The notes: generated by a model not told the origin, from the sequence alone. A DNA stretch of 64,000 nucleotides from Sciurus carolinensis (GCF_902686445.1 NC_062224.1:21059123-21123122), one strand, 5' to 3'; positions 10,150 through 21,969 are shown, counted from the first letter of the stretch. Translations and numbers: made by a program.

Positions 10150-10656
10150 CAGCATCCAGTGACTCATTCTTGTACACAGTCATTCATTTATCAAAACCGT
10201 TTAGACACAGGGGATTAACAGTCATCCAGGCAGACACATGCCCTCATTTATGGGAAAGGAGTTGGACAAGAAACGAGCCAACAAATCAACATGGCATTTG
10301 TAGGAATTCTAAGTGTTATAAATGTTAAAAATGAAAGAAATGGGTTGAAATAGAAACAATAGCCTGGGAAAGGGGAATAGATGAAAGAGCTAGAAAAGAA
10401 AGAATAGCCAGTTCAACTCTCTGTAAGAACAAAATATTTGAACTGAAACCTGAAGGACAAGAGTGAACCACCTAGGTGAAGAGTGACCTGGGCAGAATAA
10501 ATATGAAGGTTCAGAGACAGATCAAAGCTTAATGTACTAAGAACACAGAAAGGGGGCCGTCCCGGGTGTCATGTCGTGGGGTGGGGAGATTGGGATGCTG
10601 AGATAAAGTCAGAAAGTATGCTAGATCTTGTTTGGGTTTTATTTTTAAAGTTATTG
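10150..10656 (-). mobile_element. L2-type LINE, antisense, left part
   Basis: 'acagtcattcatttatcaaaacc', 'gacacatgccctcatttatg', 'ttgaactgaaacctgaagg', 'gctagatcttgtttgggtttt' follow a long antisense L2-type repeat. The same repeat resumes after the L1 insertion at 11801. Confidence 0.55.
10647..10656 (+). repeat. Target-site duplication, left copy
   Basis: 'aaagttattg' here and at 11791-11800 bounds the L1 fragment. Ten identical bases; the following bases ('aag' against 'gaag') also agree after one indel. Confidence 0.7.
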
Positions 10657-11790
10657 AAGCACCGTATGCAAAAATTAACTCAAAACGAACAAAAGACCTA
10701 AATGCAGGAACTAATAAAACTAATAGAAGAAAACGTTGGGGGAAAGCTTCATGACATTGGATTTGGCAGTGGTTTCTTCAATATAACATCAAATACACTG
10801 GCAACAAAAGGGAAAATAGACAAAGTGAACTTCATCAACATGTGAGACTTTGGGGCATCGAAGGACATGACCAACAAAGGGAGAAGGCAACCCACAGAGT
10901 GGAAGAAAATATTCGTGAATCATATATCTGATAAACAGTTAACATCCATAATTCATAACGAACTTGTACAACTCAACAACTAAATAAATAACTCAATTCA
11001 AAAATAGACAAAGAAATGAACAGACATTTCTCTGAAGAAGATCTACAAATGACCAATAACTACATGAAAAAATGCTCAACATCATTAACCCTATGGAAAT
11101 AATTGTAATGAGATGCTACTTATTTAAAAACAAACAAACAGAAAATAACAATTGTTGGTGATGTTATGGAGAAATTGGAACACTTGCGCATTGCTGGTGG
11201 GGATAAAAAATTGTATAGCTACTGTGGTAAACAGTATGGTGATTTCTCAAAAATTAAAAATAGATTTGATCCAGCAATTTCACTTTTAGGCATATATGTA
11301 TGAAAGAATTGGAAACAGACTGGATCAGATCCTTGTATACCAATATTCTACCAGTACTGATCACAAGGACCAAAAGGTAAAGACAACCCAAAATGTCCAT
11401 CAACAGATAAATAGATAGACAAAATATGGTATAGACATACAATGGAATATTATTCAACCTTCAAAAAGAAAGAAATTTTAATTTTTGATAAAACATGACT
11501 GAACCTGGAAGCATTATACCAAGTGAAATAAAGGAACAATTGGTATATGATTCTACTCCCACTTGCGTGAGGGAGCTAGGATATTCAAACTCATAGAGAT
11601 AGAAATTACAGTAGGAGTTTCAGGGCTTGCAGAAAGGGGGAAGTTGGAAGTCATTGTTTAATGAGTACAGTATTTCAGTTTGCAATGATGAAAAATGTCT
11701 GGCCGGGAGGACGCATAATAATGTAAATGTACTTCATGCTGTTGAAATGCACACTGTACATTTATGTTATGTGTACTTTAGTACAATATG
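10657..11790 (+). mobile_element. 5'-truncated L1, 3' part of ORF2 plus 3' UTR (pseudogene)
   Basis: Recognisable L1 ORF2 3' landmarks in order: 'gaaaacgttgggggaaagct', 'gacattggatttggcagtgg', 'gaaatgaacagacatttctc', 'ttggaacacttgcgcattgc' and 'aatggaatattattcaacct'. The 3' UTR follows ('gtatttcagtttgcaatgatg'). Stops and frameshifts are everywhere, so it encodes nothing. It lies inside an antisense L2 and carries a 10 bp target duplication. Confidence 0.85.
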
Positions 11791-11800
11791 AAAGTTATTG

Positions 11801-12150
11801 GAAGATATTGAAGAATTGTAAGCAGGGAGTTCTCATGATCTGACTTACTTTTTTGTTTGTTTTTGGAGACTATTCCTTTTCTTTATTGAAAGAGAGATTT
11901 TTTTTCACAGTTCCCAGGAAAAAGGACAGAAACAGAAAGAAAAGCTAATCAATGTGAGAGGTGAAGGGTTAGTGGCAAAAGAAATGGAGTTAAAGGGGCT
12001 GATTGAAGATTTTGGAGGTAGAACCAAAACTTGGTGATGAACGGAATGTGGGGAGTAAGGAAAAGAATGACACTCTGGTTCTTGGCTTGAACAACCGGGT
12101 GGTGCCATTGACAGGAAACTTCAGGAAGTACATGCCTGGAAAGAGGTTAA
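11801..12150 (-). mobile_element. L2-type LINE, antisense, right part
   Basis: 'gtaagcagggagttctcatgatctgacttac' resumes the host repeat directly after the L1. It continues with 'gattttggaggtagaacc', 'acttggtgatgaacggaatg' and 'cttggcttgaacaaccgggt'. The middle (about 11850-11940) is altered. Confidence 0.5.
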
Positions 12151-12281
12151 TTTCAGGATGCTTATTATTCCATCCAAGTAGGGATGTAAAATAGGAAGCT
12201 ACATACAGTATGTAAATCTAAGCTGTCCCATGCCCAGTGACTACACTGATGACGTTTACAGGTATGGGAATAGATAAAATC

Positions 12282-12390
12282 AGAGGGGAGGGGGCGGGAA
12301 AGGGAGCAACAAAGGAGAGGAAAGAACAGGAAGAGAGGGGAGAAGAGGGAAGGGAAGGGAAGGATAGGAAAGGGAAGGGAAGAGGTCCAA
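12282..12390. repeat. GA-rich low-complexity tract
   Basis: About 110 bp of nearly pure purine on the + strand, with GGGAA and GGGAAG units. The overlapping ORFs on both strands here (63 and 89 codons) are products of this composition. Confidence 0.8.
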
Positions 12391-12589
12391 GGAGTGAGCT
12401 CTTGTCCACTCTGACATTGAGAGGGTGAGTGACATTAAGGAATCAGCAAAGACAGATGGTGAGGCCAGAGGAAGAAGGGAAAACAGGCAGCCATTGGTGG
12501 CACAGAGAGCAGCAAAACAGAATGCTTCCAATGGGAAGGATTCATCCATTTTCCTGTGACAGGAAAGCAGGGAGCTGGGTCATCGCCCC

Positions 12590-12759
12590 TACAGAATGCA
12601 TCTCCTGACCAGTCCGTGGACCTCCTCTCCTACTGCTCCTCTCACACCATGCTCCAGTCTCCTTGCTACTCCCAGAACAAATCACATCTACTCTACCTCA
12701 GGTGCTTTGGCTTTGCTATTCCCTCTACCTAGATTTTCTTCCTATGAATCTTAATATGG
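12590..12759 (+). mobile_element. L2 LINE, part 1 of an interrupted copy
   Basis: 'accatgctccagtctccttgc', 'ggtgctttggctttgctattccctct' and 'ctagattttcttcct' match L2 sense sequence. The copy continues at 13151 beyond an LTR. Confidence 0.65.
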
Positions 12760-13150
12760 TGTTTTAGTCAGTTATTTTGCTGCTGTGACTAAAAGATCTA
12801 ACCAGAACAATTTTAGGAAAGAAAAGTTTATTTGAGGGCTCATGGTTTCAGAGGTCTTAGTCCATAGAAGGCCGGTTCCATTCCTTGGGGCTCTAGGTGA
12901 GGCTGAACATCATGGCGGAATAGCATGGCAGTAGGAAGCAGCTCACATCAAGAAGCAGAGAGAGACTCCACTTGCCAGATACAAATATATACCCCAAAAC
13001 CATGCCCAAATGCCCACCTCCTCCAGCCACACCCTGCCACTTCAAATATCACTCAGTTAATCCTTCTCAGGGGATTAATTCAATGATTGGGTTAAGACTC
13101 TCACAACCCAATGGTTTCTTCTCTGAACCTTCTTGCGTTGTCTCACACAT
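12760..13150 (-). mobile_element. MaLR LTR, antisense, inserted in L2
   Basis: It begins 'tgttttagtcagttattttg' and contains 'ttggggctctaggtgaggctg', 'gaacatcatggcggaatagc', 'acaaatatataccccaaaac' and 'cccacctcctccagccacac'. This is the same LTR type as at 31833-32277 and 62920-63540. The right end stops about 40 bp short of the complete copy. Confidence 0.75.
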
Positions 13151-13440
13151 TTGTTATTTAGGTCTTTGTTCAAATGTTACTTGTTTAAAGAGCCTTTCCT
13201 TGACTACCCCATCCCTAGTTCCTGTGTAGCTCTGTATCCTGTTATATTTTCTTCAGAACACATAATCACTAGCTGAAAGTACGCTTTATATTTCTTTGTT
13301 CCACTTAATTATTTGTAGCTATTCTCCCACTAAAATTCACAAGGGAAGGGACTTCATCTATCTTTTTATCTCTTTGTACACAGGGCCTGACTGGAATAAA
13401 TTCCCAATAAAAATATCTATTACATGAATAAATAAATGTG
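13151..13440 (+). mobile_element. L2 LINE, part 2, with 3' end
   Basis: 'aggtctttgttcaaatgtta', 'gagcctttccttgactaccc' and 'aagggaagggacttcatcta', ending in 'cagggcctgactggaataaa' and 'tgaataaataaatg', is the L2 3' end in order. It joins with 12590-12759 once the LTR is removed. Confidence 0.7.
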
Positions 13441-13566
13441 TGCAGATGGAGGGAACCCTAAGACTCTGCTAGTGGAAATATAAAGAAGGCCCACTCTTTC
13501 CTTGTTCACCTTTAACTCCAAATTATTGTCTGAGAATTAGTTTTTGTTTTCCTGATTATAGATTGA

Positions 13567-13880
13567 CAATTTATAATTGTATATATTAATGAGATACAAA
13601 GTGATATTTGACTTATGAATACAATATGAAATAATTAAATATAACTGATTAGCATATCTGTCATCTCAAATACTTCATGTCTTTTTGTGTTGAGAGCATT
13701 TGAGATTTTCGCTCTTAGCAATTTAGAAATGTACAGTGCTCTGTTAACTATATTCTCCATACAGTGCAATAGATCGCCAAAAAAAATGAGATCTAATTGA
13801 GGTTTTGTGCCCTTTGACCATTATCTCCCATTTCCCCCAACCCCCAACCTCTGTAAATTCCAATCTATAGTCGAGAATCA
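13567..13880 (-). mobile_element. Old L1 3' UTR, antisense
   Basis: 'attaatgagatacaaagtga', 'gattagcatatctgtcatctc' and 'ctgttaactatattctccatacagtgc', then a C-rich block near 13840, form the reverse complement of the L1M 3' UTR. The same region occurs in sense at 44738-45130. Confidence 0.65.
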
Positions 13881-13997
13881 GTTTGCAAGAGAAGATGTTA
13901 AGAGAAAGGTGAAAATAAAACAGAATTTTGAAGAATGGAAAAACAGAATTCTGCAAAATTAAGGGACAACTTGAGTTTTGTGGTTCCAAATGCAAAA

Positions 13998-14110
13998 TGA
14001 ATTTATTCAACAAGTATTTGAGTGTTTACTCCAGGCCAGTCCCTGAACTGGTTGCTGGTGATTTAACAGGAGAGAAGTCTGGTCACAGGAGTTTGCTTTA
14101 TATCCCAAGG
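13998..14110 (-). mobile_element. L2 LINE fragment, antisense
   Basis: 'tgaatttattcaacaagtatttgag' followed by 'ccaggccagtccctgaactg' is the reverse complement of the L2 3' end. Confidence 0.55.
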
Positions 14111-14539
14111 CTTGGCAGTGACAAGGGGAAGGCCCTTTCTTCTCAACTTCTAGAAGATGTGCTGATGGCAAAGACAGGAACTGACTTTACTTGGGTTCAA
14201 CTCTGATTTTCTAAGCACTTATGGGATGCAAACATTTATTCTGTACGGTAAGGTTACATCTAAGTCATTTATGTGATGCATTTCCCTTGTCCTCACAAAT
14301 ACTACAGACTAACTTAGGGAAACTCAATATTTAGACAAGTCAATACACATCACCTCTAATTAGAGGACTTGGGCATCAGGTTAAGCTCAGTCAAAACTGC
14401 ATAAAATCCATCCTTGGAAGCTCTTTAATATTTTGATTTCCTTTTGGCCAGAATTTTATTTTCTATTTGGAATTGCTCTTCCTGAATTTCTGACTAGGGC
14501 TATCCAGGACAGAGTCCCATGTGAAAGAGGTGGCCTTTC

Positions 14540-15080
14540 AGAAAGCTGTCCAGTGGCATATGTTTGATTGCAAGAAACAGAAAATCCAATTCAAACTGTA
14601 CCAAGGAAAGAAACAGCATGTGTAAGTGAGGAGTGTCGAGGAAAGGTGAAGATCAGATGCTGTTTGATCAGGACTCCAGCAGTCTTGGCCATTGTCTTCA
14701 CTCTACCTTCCTCTACGTGTTAGCTTCATCTTAAGGTCAGGCTCCTTTAAGACAGAATGAACAGAATGGATACGTCACTCCCACACCTCCTAGCTCCCCA
14801 TCTTTCCATTTAAGAGAAGGGAAAACTTTCATTTCTCCTGCCGTCAACCCTTCCACTCTGATTCAACGCATTCCCATTCCCACCTGAAACTGATCACAGA
14901 GCTCTGGGCACCGTTTCAGGGACCGACTGTCATAGGTTTAGCAATAAGAAGGTAATCTCTAAGACAGTCACCATGGCAACATGGGTGGGAGTAGCTGATT
15001 GGTTTAGGTCATTCAGGACCCAAACCTTCCCTTTTGGATGAGGCTGAGGGTGTCAGGAGTCAGTTCCACCCACGAACATT
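14540..15080. mobile_element. Old mammalian interspersed repeat, family not named
   Basis: 'gattgcaagaaacagaaaatccaattc', 'ttggccattgtcttcactct' and later 'agctgattggtttaggtcat' follow the order of a repeat I recall from many mammals ('...cagaaaccaaac...', '...gattggcttgggtcac...'), but I cannot give it a name with confidence. No coding potential. Confidence 0.35.
14967..14980. promoter_or_regulatory. X-box (RFX-type) motif
   Basis: 'gtcaccatggcaac' fits the palindromic RFX consensus GTNRCC-N(0-3)-RGYAAC. It lies within an old repeat, so it may be an inherited sequence without function. Confidence 0.4.
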
Positions 15081-17399
15081 GTGTTAGGAAGCAGCAAAGG
15101 GGGATTTTCTAGAAAGGAAAGCAACCATGTGCATGCACCATGGGAGACTTGAACTGAAAAGATTCAGAACCAGTTCCTAAAAGAAGACAATAATACGGTG
15201 AGTGGTGTTGGGGGAAATGAATCAGTGCCTGTAAAGCCTTTTGTAAGAATAACCAACCAAACAATGAGAGTGTAATCACTGGGATGCCTCGTCACACACT
15301 AACTCTGCAGATTGTCTGAGTGCAGGGTGACTTGCCTGCTGTTACTCTGGCAGCAGTCCTCCTTGCCAAGATTGTTATTATGGGACCAGCTGAGCTATCC
15401 AAGCCCAGAGGGTTCTTTAGCTCCTCATTCATCTTTACATTTATTATCTACTTCATATCACAGCCCCATCACATCAAAAGAAAAAAAAAACTGAAGGAGA
15501 ATCAGCACCCATGGGACCACAATACCTCCTTGAAGCTCCTTCTCAACACAAATCTAACATCTTTGCAGAAATGGGGTAGGCCCTTCTTTGGTTCAGTCTT
15601 TTTTATCACTCTTTACACTGAAGGGAGTGAGTCACTTTTCCAACTACCTATCAGTTGCCTGCCTCTCGTCATGGAGGTGTCAGGCAGGATATGACTTGGG
15701 ATTCATCCCACCCAGGTTCTAGGCCTGACCAGACTACAGCATCTCCTCCATGGCCTCAGTCCTCTGATCTCTCTGGGTTTCGGTCCCCCTCTGTAATTGA
15801 ACTAACATTGCCCTCTCACAGGTTAAGATTCTGGGTTTCTATCATCCAGGGTAAATTTGCTGGTAAAAAGTCTCAATATTAGTTCAAAATTTAAAACATG
15901 TTCTGTCCTAGTTTGGGTGACTCTGAGTTGGAGATCTGTGTGAGGAAGTTTGTGGGGAGTATTCTTGGGATTAATGCTCATGAGGGACAGAAGGAAAGAG
16001 GTTTGGGAAAGGACAAACAGATCTGTGGTGCAGTCTTAAAGAAGGTCTCAGTGGCCGTCACACAGGGAGCAGTAGAGCTGGAGTGGCCCTTCAGCACCCG
16101 AGTGGCCGGGTTTTGATTCCTCCCCTGTGCCCACCATCAACGGGTCACTGGGAGGCTGCTCCCTGCAGAGAGGGGGCCTGAGCGTAGCAAGGCAGTTCTC
16201 TTCAACAGTTGGCAATTGCCAGGGAAGGACTTAGCCCTGAACTCTCAATAGCCAACAGCCCCACAGACTAGGAAATCGAATGCCTCAGTTCTGAAGGGGG
16301 ACCTGGGAGCAGCGTAATAGACCTCTTTATGCCCTACTTCCACATCCTCTGAATATGGGGACCAAAGCAACTGGGACCATGTTGCTTCTCTCCCAGTCTC
16401 TGTCCCCATCTGATGACCCAAGGTACCCAACTTTCCCTCTAGTGATTTCTTGAAGGAAAAACTAGTCCTGGAGTCCTCCTTACCTAGCTTTCATCTGAGT
16501 ATGTAACCAAGCATGACTGGATTCTGCAAATAGCCCTGAGTGGAAAGCCAGGCTCCTTGGCATTACAAGGGTGTTCCTTTGACCCTTGTGAACTAATGTT
16601 CTGACTTTTAAAGGGCATTTTAATTTATCCACCAGAAAAAGGAATTTGATGCATTGAAGGTTACCTTTGAGAATAACTCTACATATTCTTGTCACAGTTG
16701 ATAAAACTTTGTGAGATATTATTAATATTTCCTTCCATAACTTATACCTGAGGAAACAAGAGACCAGCAGTCTTTCTCTGGAGGAGGAGTCTTAAGACTG
16801 AAGAATTCTCTCATTTTCACTGCTGAGAGGGGGAAAAAAAATCTTTCTTGGCAAACTGGGATAACCTAGCTAATTTTAACATTTATTTTCTTTTACCTGC
16901 TGTTTTTCTGTGACTCAACTATTTTGGCTTATGCTTTTCTTATTTTCTGTCCTTTGGTTCTGAGTAAAAGGCACATCTTAAAAATATCCAATCAATAAGG
17001 AAGATGCAATTCCATTATGCATCACTTCCTTTAATAGGACCTATTTTAAACCTGGTCTTCCTGGAACTAAGATATCCAGTGGTTTATCAGAAATAATTAG
17101 GTATTTTGAATACAGTATATTTACAGGTCCTGTCTCTTTGAGTGTAAATTTATACAAAGCCATCCTAAGAATTATCTTCAAGCTATCTCACTCGAAATGA
17201 CATCCTCACTGAAATAGAATCATTCTACTGTGGTTATTCAAGAGGAAGTATATAGAGACAGAATACCCAAAATAGTTGTTGCTAGAATCAATCAGGAGTT
17301 TAGGAGAATTCAACCTTTCAAATGTACCTCCATGTGTTAGAAGGCATTTTCCTGGTTAAAGAAATTCTGCCCATTATTAATCAATTATAAAAATTTTAC
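15081..17399. other. Unassigned region, no gene seen
   Basis: About 2.3 kb with no clear repeat. The 124-codon ORF at 15320-15694 and neighbours do not resemble a known protein and have no Kozak or splice context that supports them. Composition is ordinary. Confidence 0.4.
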
Positions 17400-17560
17400 T
17401 GAGAGTTCGTTTTATGGCACACACATCCCTGGTATTAAAAAAAAAAATCTACCCTCAAGAAATTTACAATCTCACTGGGGAGAACAGACTAGCACATGAA
17501 ATAATTAAAGCACAATTAAATCTGAAATGCTGTAAGTTTAGTGGTAGTTCAGGGAGGGGA
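17400..17560 (-). mobile_element. L2-type LINE fragment, antisense
   Basis: 'ccctcaagaaatttacaatctcactggggagaacag' matches the antisense L2 motif 'ccctcatggagcttacattctagtgggg'. Confidence 0.5.
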
Positions 17561-18209
17561 GCGCTCAGTCACCGCAGGCTGATGTAGTTATGAAAGCTTT
17601 CACAAGGGGTTAGGAGAGAAGCCTTTGAAAGCCCCAGTTGAAATGCAAAAATATTTTCTGGGAGGGGCAGTGTTTTAAGTGTTCATTACTTTTTAATGCC
17701 TTATCTATAAATTATTGATTAAGCTGCTGAACGCTGAGTTGTACTTGAAAGGAATCGCCTGTGGTGGGTCAGGTGAGCCTGGAGGAAGGGGGACTCTGAG
17801 AAGGTCTAAGAGGCCACAGAAGCTCTTGAGAGGGTGCAGGCTTGGGTGAGAGTCCGAAGAGTGTCACTGTGGGGATACTGACTCTTGACTGAGATGGATG
17901 GAAGGACACAAAGAAGGAAGAAGAGGCAGAAAAAAGAATCTGTACCAAACCATTGGTCCCTGCTCCAAAATTCAGGAGCAAATTTGCTAATCCATGATAC
18001 TCCTCAAGGGGTTTTGGAAGAATTTCATCCTGGTCCTGAGGCATAGTCACTAGCTGCAGGGGGATTTTATGGTTCTTCCCTATTTTTCTAATTTTCAGCC
18101 TTTTAGAATAAGAGAGAATACAAAGAAGCAGGTCCCAGCCACAGCTACTCACTCACTTAAGCCTCCAGAGGAGATGTCTATGAGAAAATACAGTAGGCAA
18201 TCAATAATG
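17561..18209. other. Unassigned, no gene seen
   Basis: Contains a 127-codon antisense ORF (17769-18152) with no recognisable similarity. No repeat identified. Confidence 0.4.
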
Positions 18210-18214
18210 ATAAT

Positions 18215-18350
18215 CCCCATTAATGGATCAGGTACTCTCTGCTTGTGACTACTGTATCTCATTTAATCTCCAAAAAAATCACACTTTGAAATGTGTTCTC
18301 CCACTGCACAGATGAAACAGTGATACCGCTGCAGGTTGCAGAAACTGCCT
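18215..18350 (-). mobile_element. MIR SINE fragment, antisense
   Basis: 'ctgtatctcatttaatctcc' and 'cccactgcacagatgaaaca' are antisense MIR 3' and core sequence. Confidence 0.55.
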
Positions 18351-18444
18351 AAAGGGAAGGATGAAAAGGAGCTTCATATTAATCCGTTGAATGACTAACC
18401 AAATCAATCTATCAACTAAGAGTTTCCCATGGGGATGAAAATTA

Positions 18445-18665
18445 CAAAGGTTTGTAAAGTGCCTGGGTACTGACAAAACACTTTCATATGTATTCTTTCT
18501 CTTGAGTCTCACCACAACTCCTTGAGGCAGGCATTTTACATTCTCCTTCTACATATAAGAAAGTAGAGACCAAGAAGGAGCATGTAATTCATCTGTGGTC
18601 TCTCAGTTGGTAAGAATAGACTGGAAAAAGATTCAAACCCAGATGTTGAAACACCAAAGCCACCT
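18445..18665 (-). mobile_element. MIR SINE, antisense
   Basis: 'acaaaacactttcatatgtatt', 'gagtctcaccacaactcctt', 'tacatataagaaagtagaga' and 'attcaaacccagatgttg' follow the antisense MIR from 3' tail to 5' part. Nearly full length. Confidence 0.7.
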
Positions 18666-18865
18666 TTATTCCTCCAAAGTCTCCAGGCCTAGAAATAAGA
18701 AGATGGTTTGCAGGTTGAAGAGAAAGGATGCCCTCACATGGATGAGCAATCATAACTTAGAGAATGAGTTCCACATTTTCACAATTATTCTTGTATTTCA
18801 CTTTTATCCTTATTATCTTGCCTACAACACTGCTTTTTTTCAAAGGGTATTTTTTTTCCCTAGAG

Positions 18866-20310
18866 CAATTCTAAACCAAGAAAGCAACACTGGAGGCATC
18901 AGATGTCTTCAAATTATATTACAGAGTTACAGTAATGAAAACTGCATGATAGTGACATAAAAACAGATGCATAGACCAACAGAACAGAATAGAAGCCACA
19001 GAGGAAAACCCAGAGAGATACAGTCATCTGATCCTTGACAAAAGTGCTAAAAATATATGTTAGAGAAAAGACAGCTTTTTTAACAAATGGTGCTGGGAAA
19101 ACTGGATATCCATATCTAGAAGAATGAGACAAGACCATTCTATCTCACCCTATACAAAAGTCAACTTAAAATGGATCAAAGACTTAGGGATTAGACCACA
19201 AACTATGCAGCTCCTAGAAAAAAATGTAGGGTCAGCCCTCCAGCCTATAGGCACAGGCAGAAACTTCGTCAATTAAGACCCCTAAATAATACCAAGGATT
19301 AATAAATGGGATGGCATCAAATTTAAAAAACTTCTACAGAGCAAAGGAAACAAGAAGTGAGGAAAGAATCTACAGAATTGGAGAAAATATTTGCTAGCTA
19401 CTCTTCTGGCGTAGGATTAATACCCAGAATATAAAAAGAACTCAAAAAACTTAACACCAAAAAAATTTCAGTTAATAAATGGAAAAATGAACTAAATGGG
19501 CAATTCTCAAGTAAAGAAATACAAACAGCCAACAAATAGATTAAAACTATTCAATATCTTTATCAATTAAGGAAATGCAACTCAAAACTACACTATGATT
19601 TCATCTCACTTTAGTAGACTGGTAGTCATCAAAAATACAAATAATAAAAACGAGAGAAAATACAGAGGGAAAGGAACACTTTTACACTGTTGGTGGGATT
19701 GTAATTTAGTACAACCACTATGGAAATCAGTATGAAGTTTCCTCAAAAAACCAAGAATGGAACCACCATTTGACCTAGCTATGTTACTCCTTATTATTTA
19801 TCCAAAAGAATTAAAGTTATCATACTACAGCAAAACATGCAAACCCATGTTTAAAGCTGCACAATTCACAACAGCCAAACTATGGAACCAGCCTAGGTGT
19901 CTGTCAATGGATGAATGAATAAAGAAAATGTGATAAATACACACAGTGGCATTTTATTCAGCCATAAAGAAGAATGAAATTGTCATCTGTAGGAAAACAA
20001 ATGGAACTTGAGGATATCATGTTAAACGAAGTAAGCCAAACTCAAAAAGTCATGGGTTGTGTCTCTGGAAGTTAAAAAGGAAATAGTGAAAGAAAAGGGA
20101 GATCATTAGAATAGAGGAAAGGGTCTGGAGGGAAGGGAAAGGGGAAGTGCTGTGGAGTGATATTGAATATCATTATAACAAATTACTGAATATCAATGTA
20201 ACAAACTATATTTTTGTATCAAGTGCATGTATAAATATGTAGCAACAAATCCCACCCTTATATATAAGTGTAATGCACTGATGAAAATATTATGACCAAA
20301 AAAAGGGGGG
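18866..20310 (+). mobile_element. 5'-truncated L1, ORF2 3' end and 3' UTR (pseudogene)
   Basis: Begins in the late ORF2 region ('caacactggaggcatcagat', 'ttacagtaatgaaaactgca') and runs through 'aacaaatggtgctgggaaaactgga', 'tttacactgttggtgggattg', 'attttattcagccataaaga' and a 3' UTR ending in a short A run at about 20300. Many stops and indels. No clear target duplication was found, so the insertion is moderately old. Confidence 0.9.
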
Positions 20311-21200
20311 AATTTCTTGTGAAACTCTGGTGGACAGCAGAGAAGGTAAACACAGGTAAAGACAGCATCATATCCTAAAATGAATCTCAAGCAGGGGAAA
20401 GGCTTTGACACATTGATTGTAAAAATTAGGAGAGGAGATGCCAGAAGAATTTCTGGGGTTTGATAAAAAGAAGAAAGGGAACATGGTAGAACAAGAACAG
20501 CCCTGAAAGTCAGCACTGGGGCTTAGTTGGTGCGAGGCCTGCTGGTCCCTGCCACTGGGAATGTTACCATGGCAGGGGGATCCCTGGGAACAGAGCCTCT
20601 CCAGCCAAACTCCCTGCCCAGCCTCCAGCTGCCACCCCACAAAGCCAATCCCTCTCTTGGAAAGATCCTGTGGAAGCCATTATGATAATGCAGTTCCTTG
20701 CTGACTTTGCCGTTGGGAGCACCAGGCAGATCCCTTGAGTCAGACTTTGTTCAAGTGGAAGAACTAGAGGAGTTGCTGCCATGGCAACACAGTTCCCCTG
20801 CCCATTTATACCATCGGTGAGCTGGGGGAGATCCCTGGAGGAAGTGGTTCCCCACCTACTTCCCCAAGGCAGGGAAATCGCCAAGGACACGCAGATGGAG
20901 AGGAGCCTTAGGGAATGTTCCCTCCAGCCTGAAATGGCTGCTGAAGTTGCCATGGCAACCAGATTCCTGGCCCACCAAACCATGAAGGAGGGAGATCTAA
21001 AGGGCTGCCAGGGAGCCAGCCTGTGCCAGCAGAGCTCAGGGCTCCCACTCTGGCAGGCTCTGGGGGAGGGTCCATCTCAGGTCAGGGACCTCCCTGGGAG
21101 CCCATTCCTGCGGTATCTGAAAGGACTATTAACAATCTTCCATGAAAGGACAGTGCCAAGGCAGTGCAGGAGGATGAAAAGGAATGGCTAAAGACGACAC
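20311..21200. promoter_or_regulatory. GC-richer repeat-free segment with RFX-type motifs, possible enhancer
   Basis: After the L1 tail the base composition rises and no repeat is recognisable. Three 'ccatggca' centred motifs lie within 400 bp: 20563-20575, 20778-20788 and the perfect palindrome 20946-20959. A 136-codon ORF at 20781-21191 overlaps this and a 139-codon ORF lies on the opposite strand (20564-20983). Both look like by-products of the GC content. The regulatory role is inferred from motifs only. Confidence 0.35.
20946..20959. promoter_or_regulatory. Perfect palindromic X-box (RFX) motif
   Basis: 'gttgccatggcaac' is an exact 14 bp inverted repeat and an ideal RFX-family site. RFX proteins bind such X-boxes in ciliary, MHC class II and neuronal gene control. 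Binding here is untested. Confidence 0.5.
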
Positions 21201-21969
21201 ATGGATGGTTGCTTTTAATCCCAACAGTGATTTATCATTAGGGAGCATTTGAATTGCATGTGTCAAAAATGTTCGTATTTTGTCTCTATTCTTGAGTTCC
21301 CTTGGGTCAATCCCTTAACTAACAATTATATATCTAATATTCAGACACATGGGTTTTGTCTTGTGGGGATAAAAGGAGTAGGAAGGGGAGCTGGGAGAAA
21401 AATATCCAATCCTTCTAATATCAAATTTTAAGTATCTAAGTTATGTACGTGTGTATGATGTATATTATTAAAATGGAGTTTAAACTATGAGATAAATGAA
21501 AAATGAATAGAAATAAAGCTGTTCTAGGAGTCAGAGGCAGGAATTCGAGTGTCCCAATGCTATTAACAACAAGAAATATGTGGCTCAATTAAAGCATAGA
21601 GTTTGGAATCAGAGACCTCTGGGTCCTGCATTCCTGTCTGTTACCATATTCCATTAGTCATATCCAGAGACTAACATGAGCGAAGGGTGAAAAAAACACA
21701 CTTGATATATACTTGATTGCATTTCCTCAAGTTGGGTCATTTTTTCTTCCCATCTGGGTTCAGAAAGACATCACTTGGCACATATGGGGATGGGTGGTAA
21801 AATCAACCAGTGAACAGGCCACATAGTTAAACTTATATTAATGAGAAGGAATTTAATTTATTTTAACATGACTTTAGTTTCCAAAAATGACACAGAGACA
21901 TGGTACAGTGACCTTAGCACAAGATACTGGCTGCAGATGACCCTTCATGACCCTGGGTGATCACAAAAT
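21201..21969. other. Unassigned, no gene seen
   Basis: AT-rich. A faint MIR-like piece lies at about 21595-21650. No gene evidence. Confidence 0.4.

Noticed and set aside
12282..12428. Lys/Glu/Gly-rich frame in the GA tract
   Set aside because: It is a translation of low-complexity purine sequence.
14967..14980. X-box motif as a stand-alone regulatory element
   Set aside because: It lies in an old interspersed repeat, without neighbouring motifs. Listed only at low confidence.
20781..21191. 136-codon ORF on the plus strand in the GC-richer block, with a 139-codon ORF on the opposite strand
   Set aside because: No recognisable protein, domain or signal. Overlapping open frames on both strands are expected from GC content. 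Kept only as a regulatory candidate.
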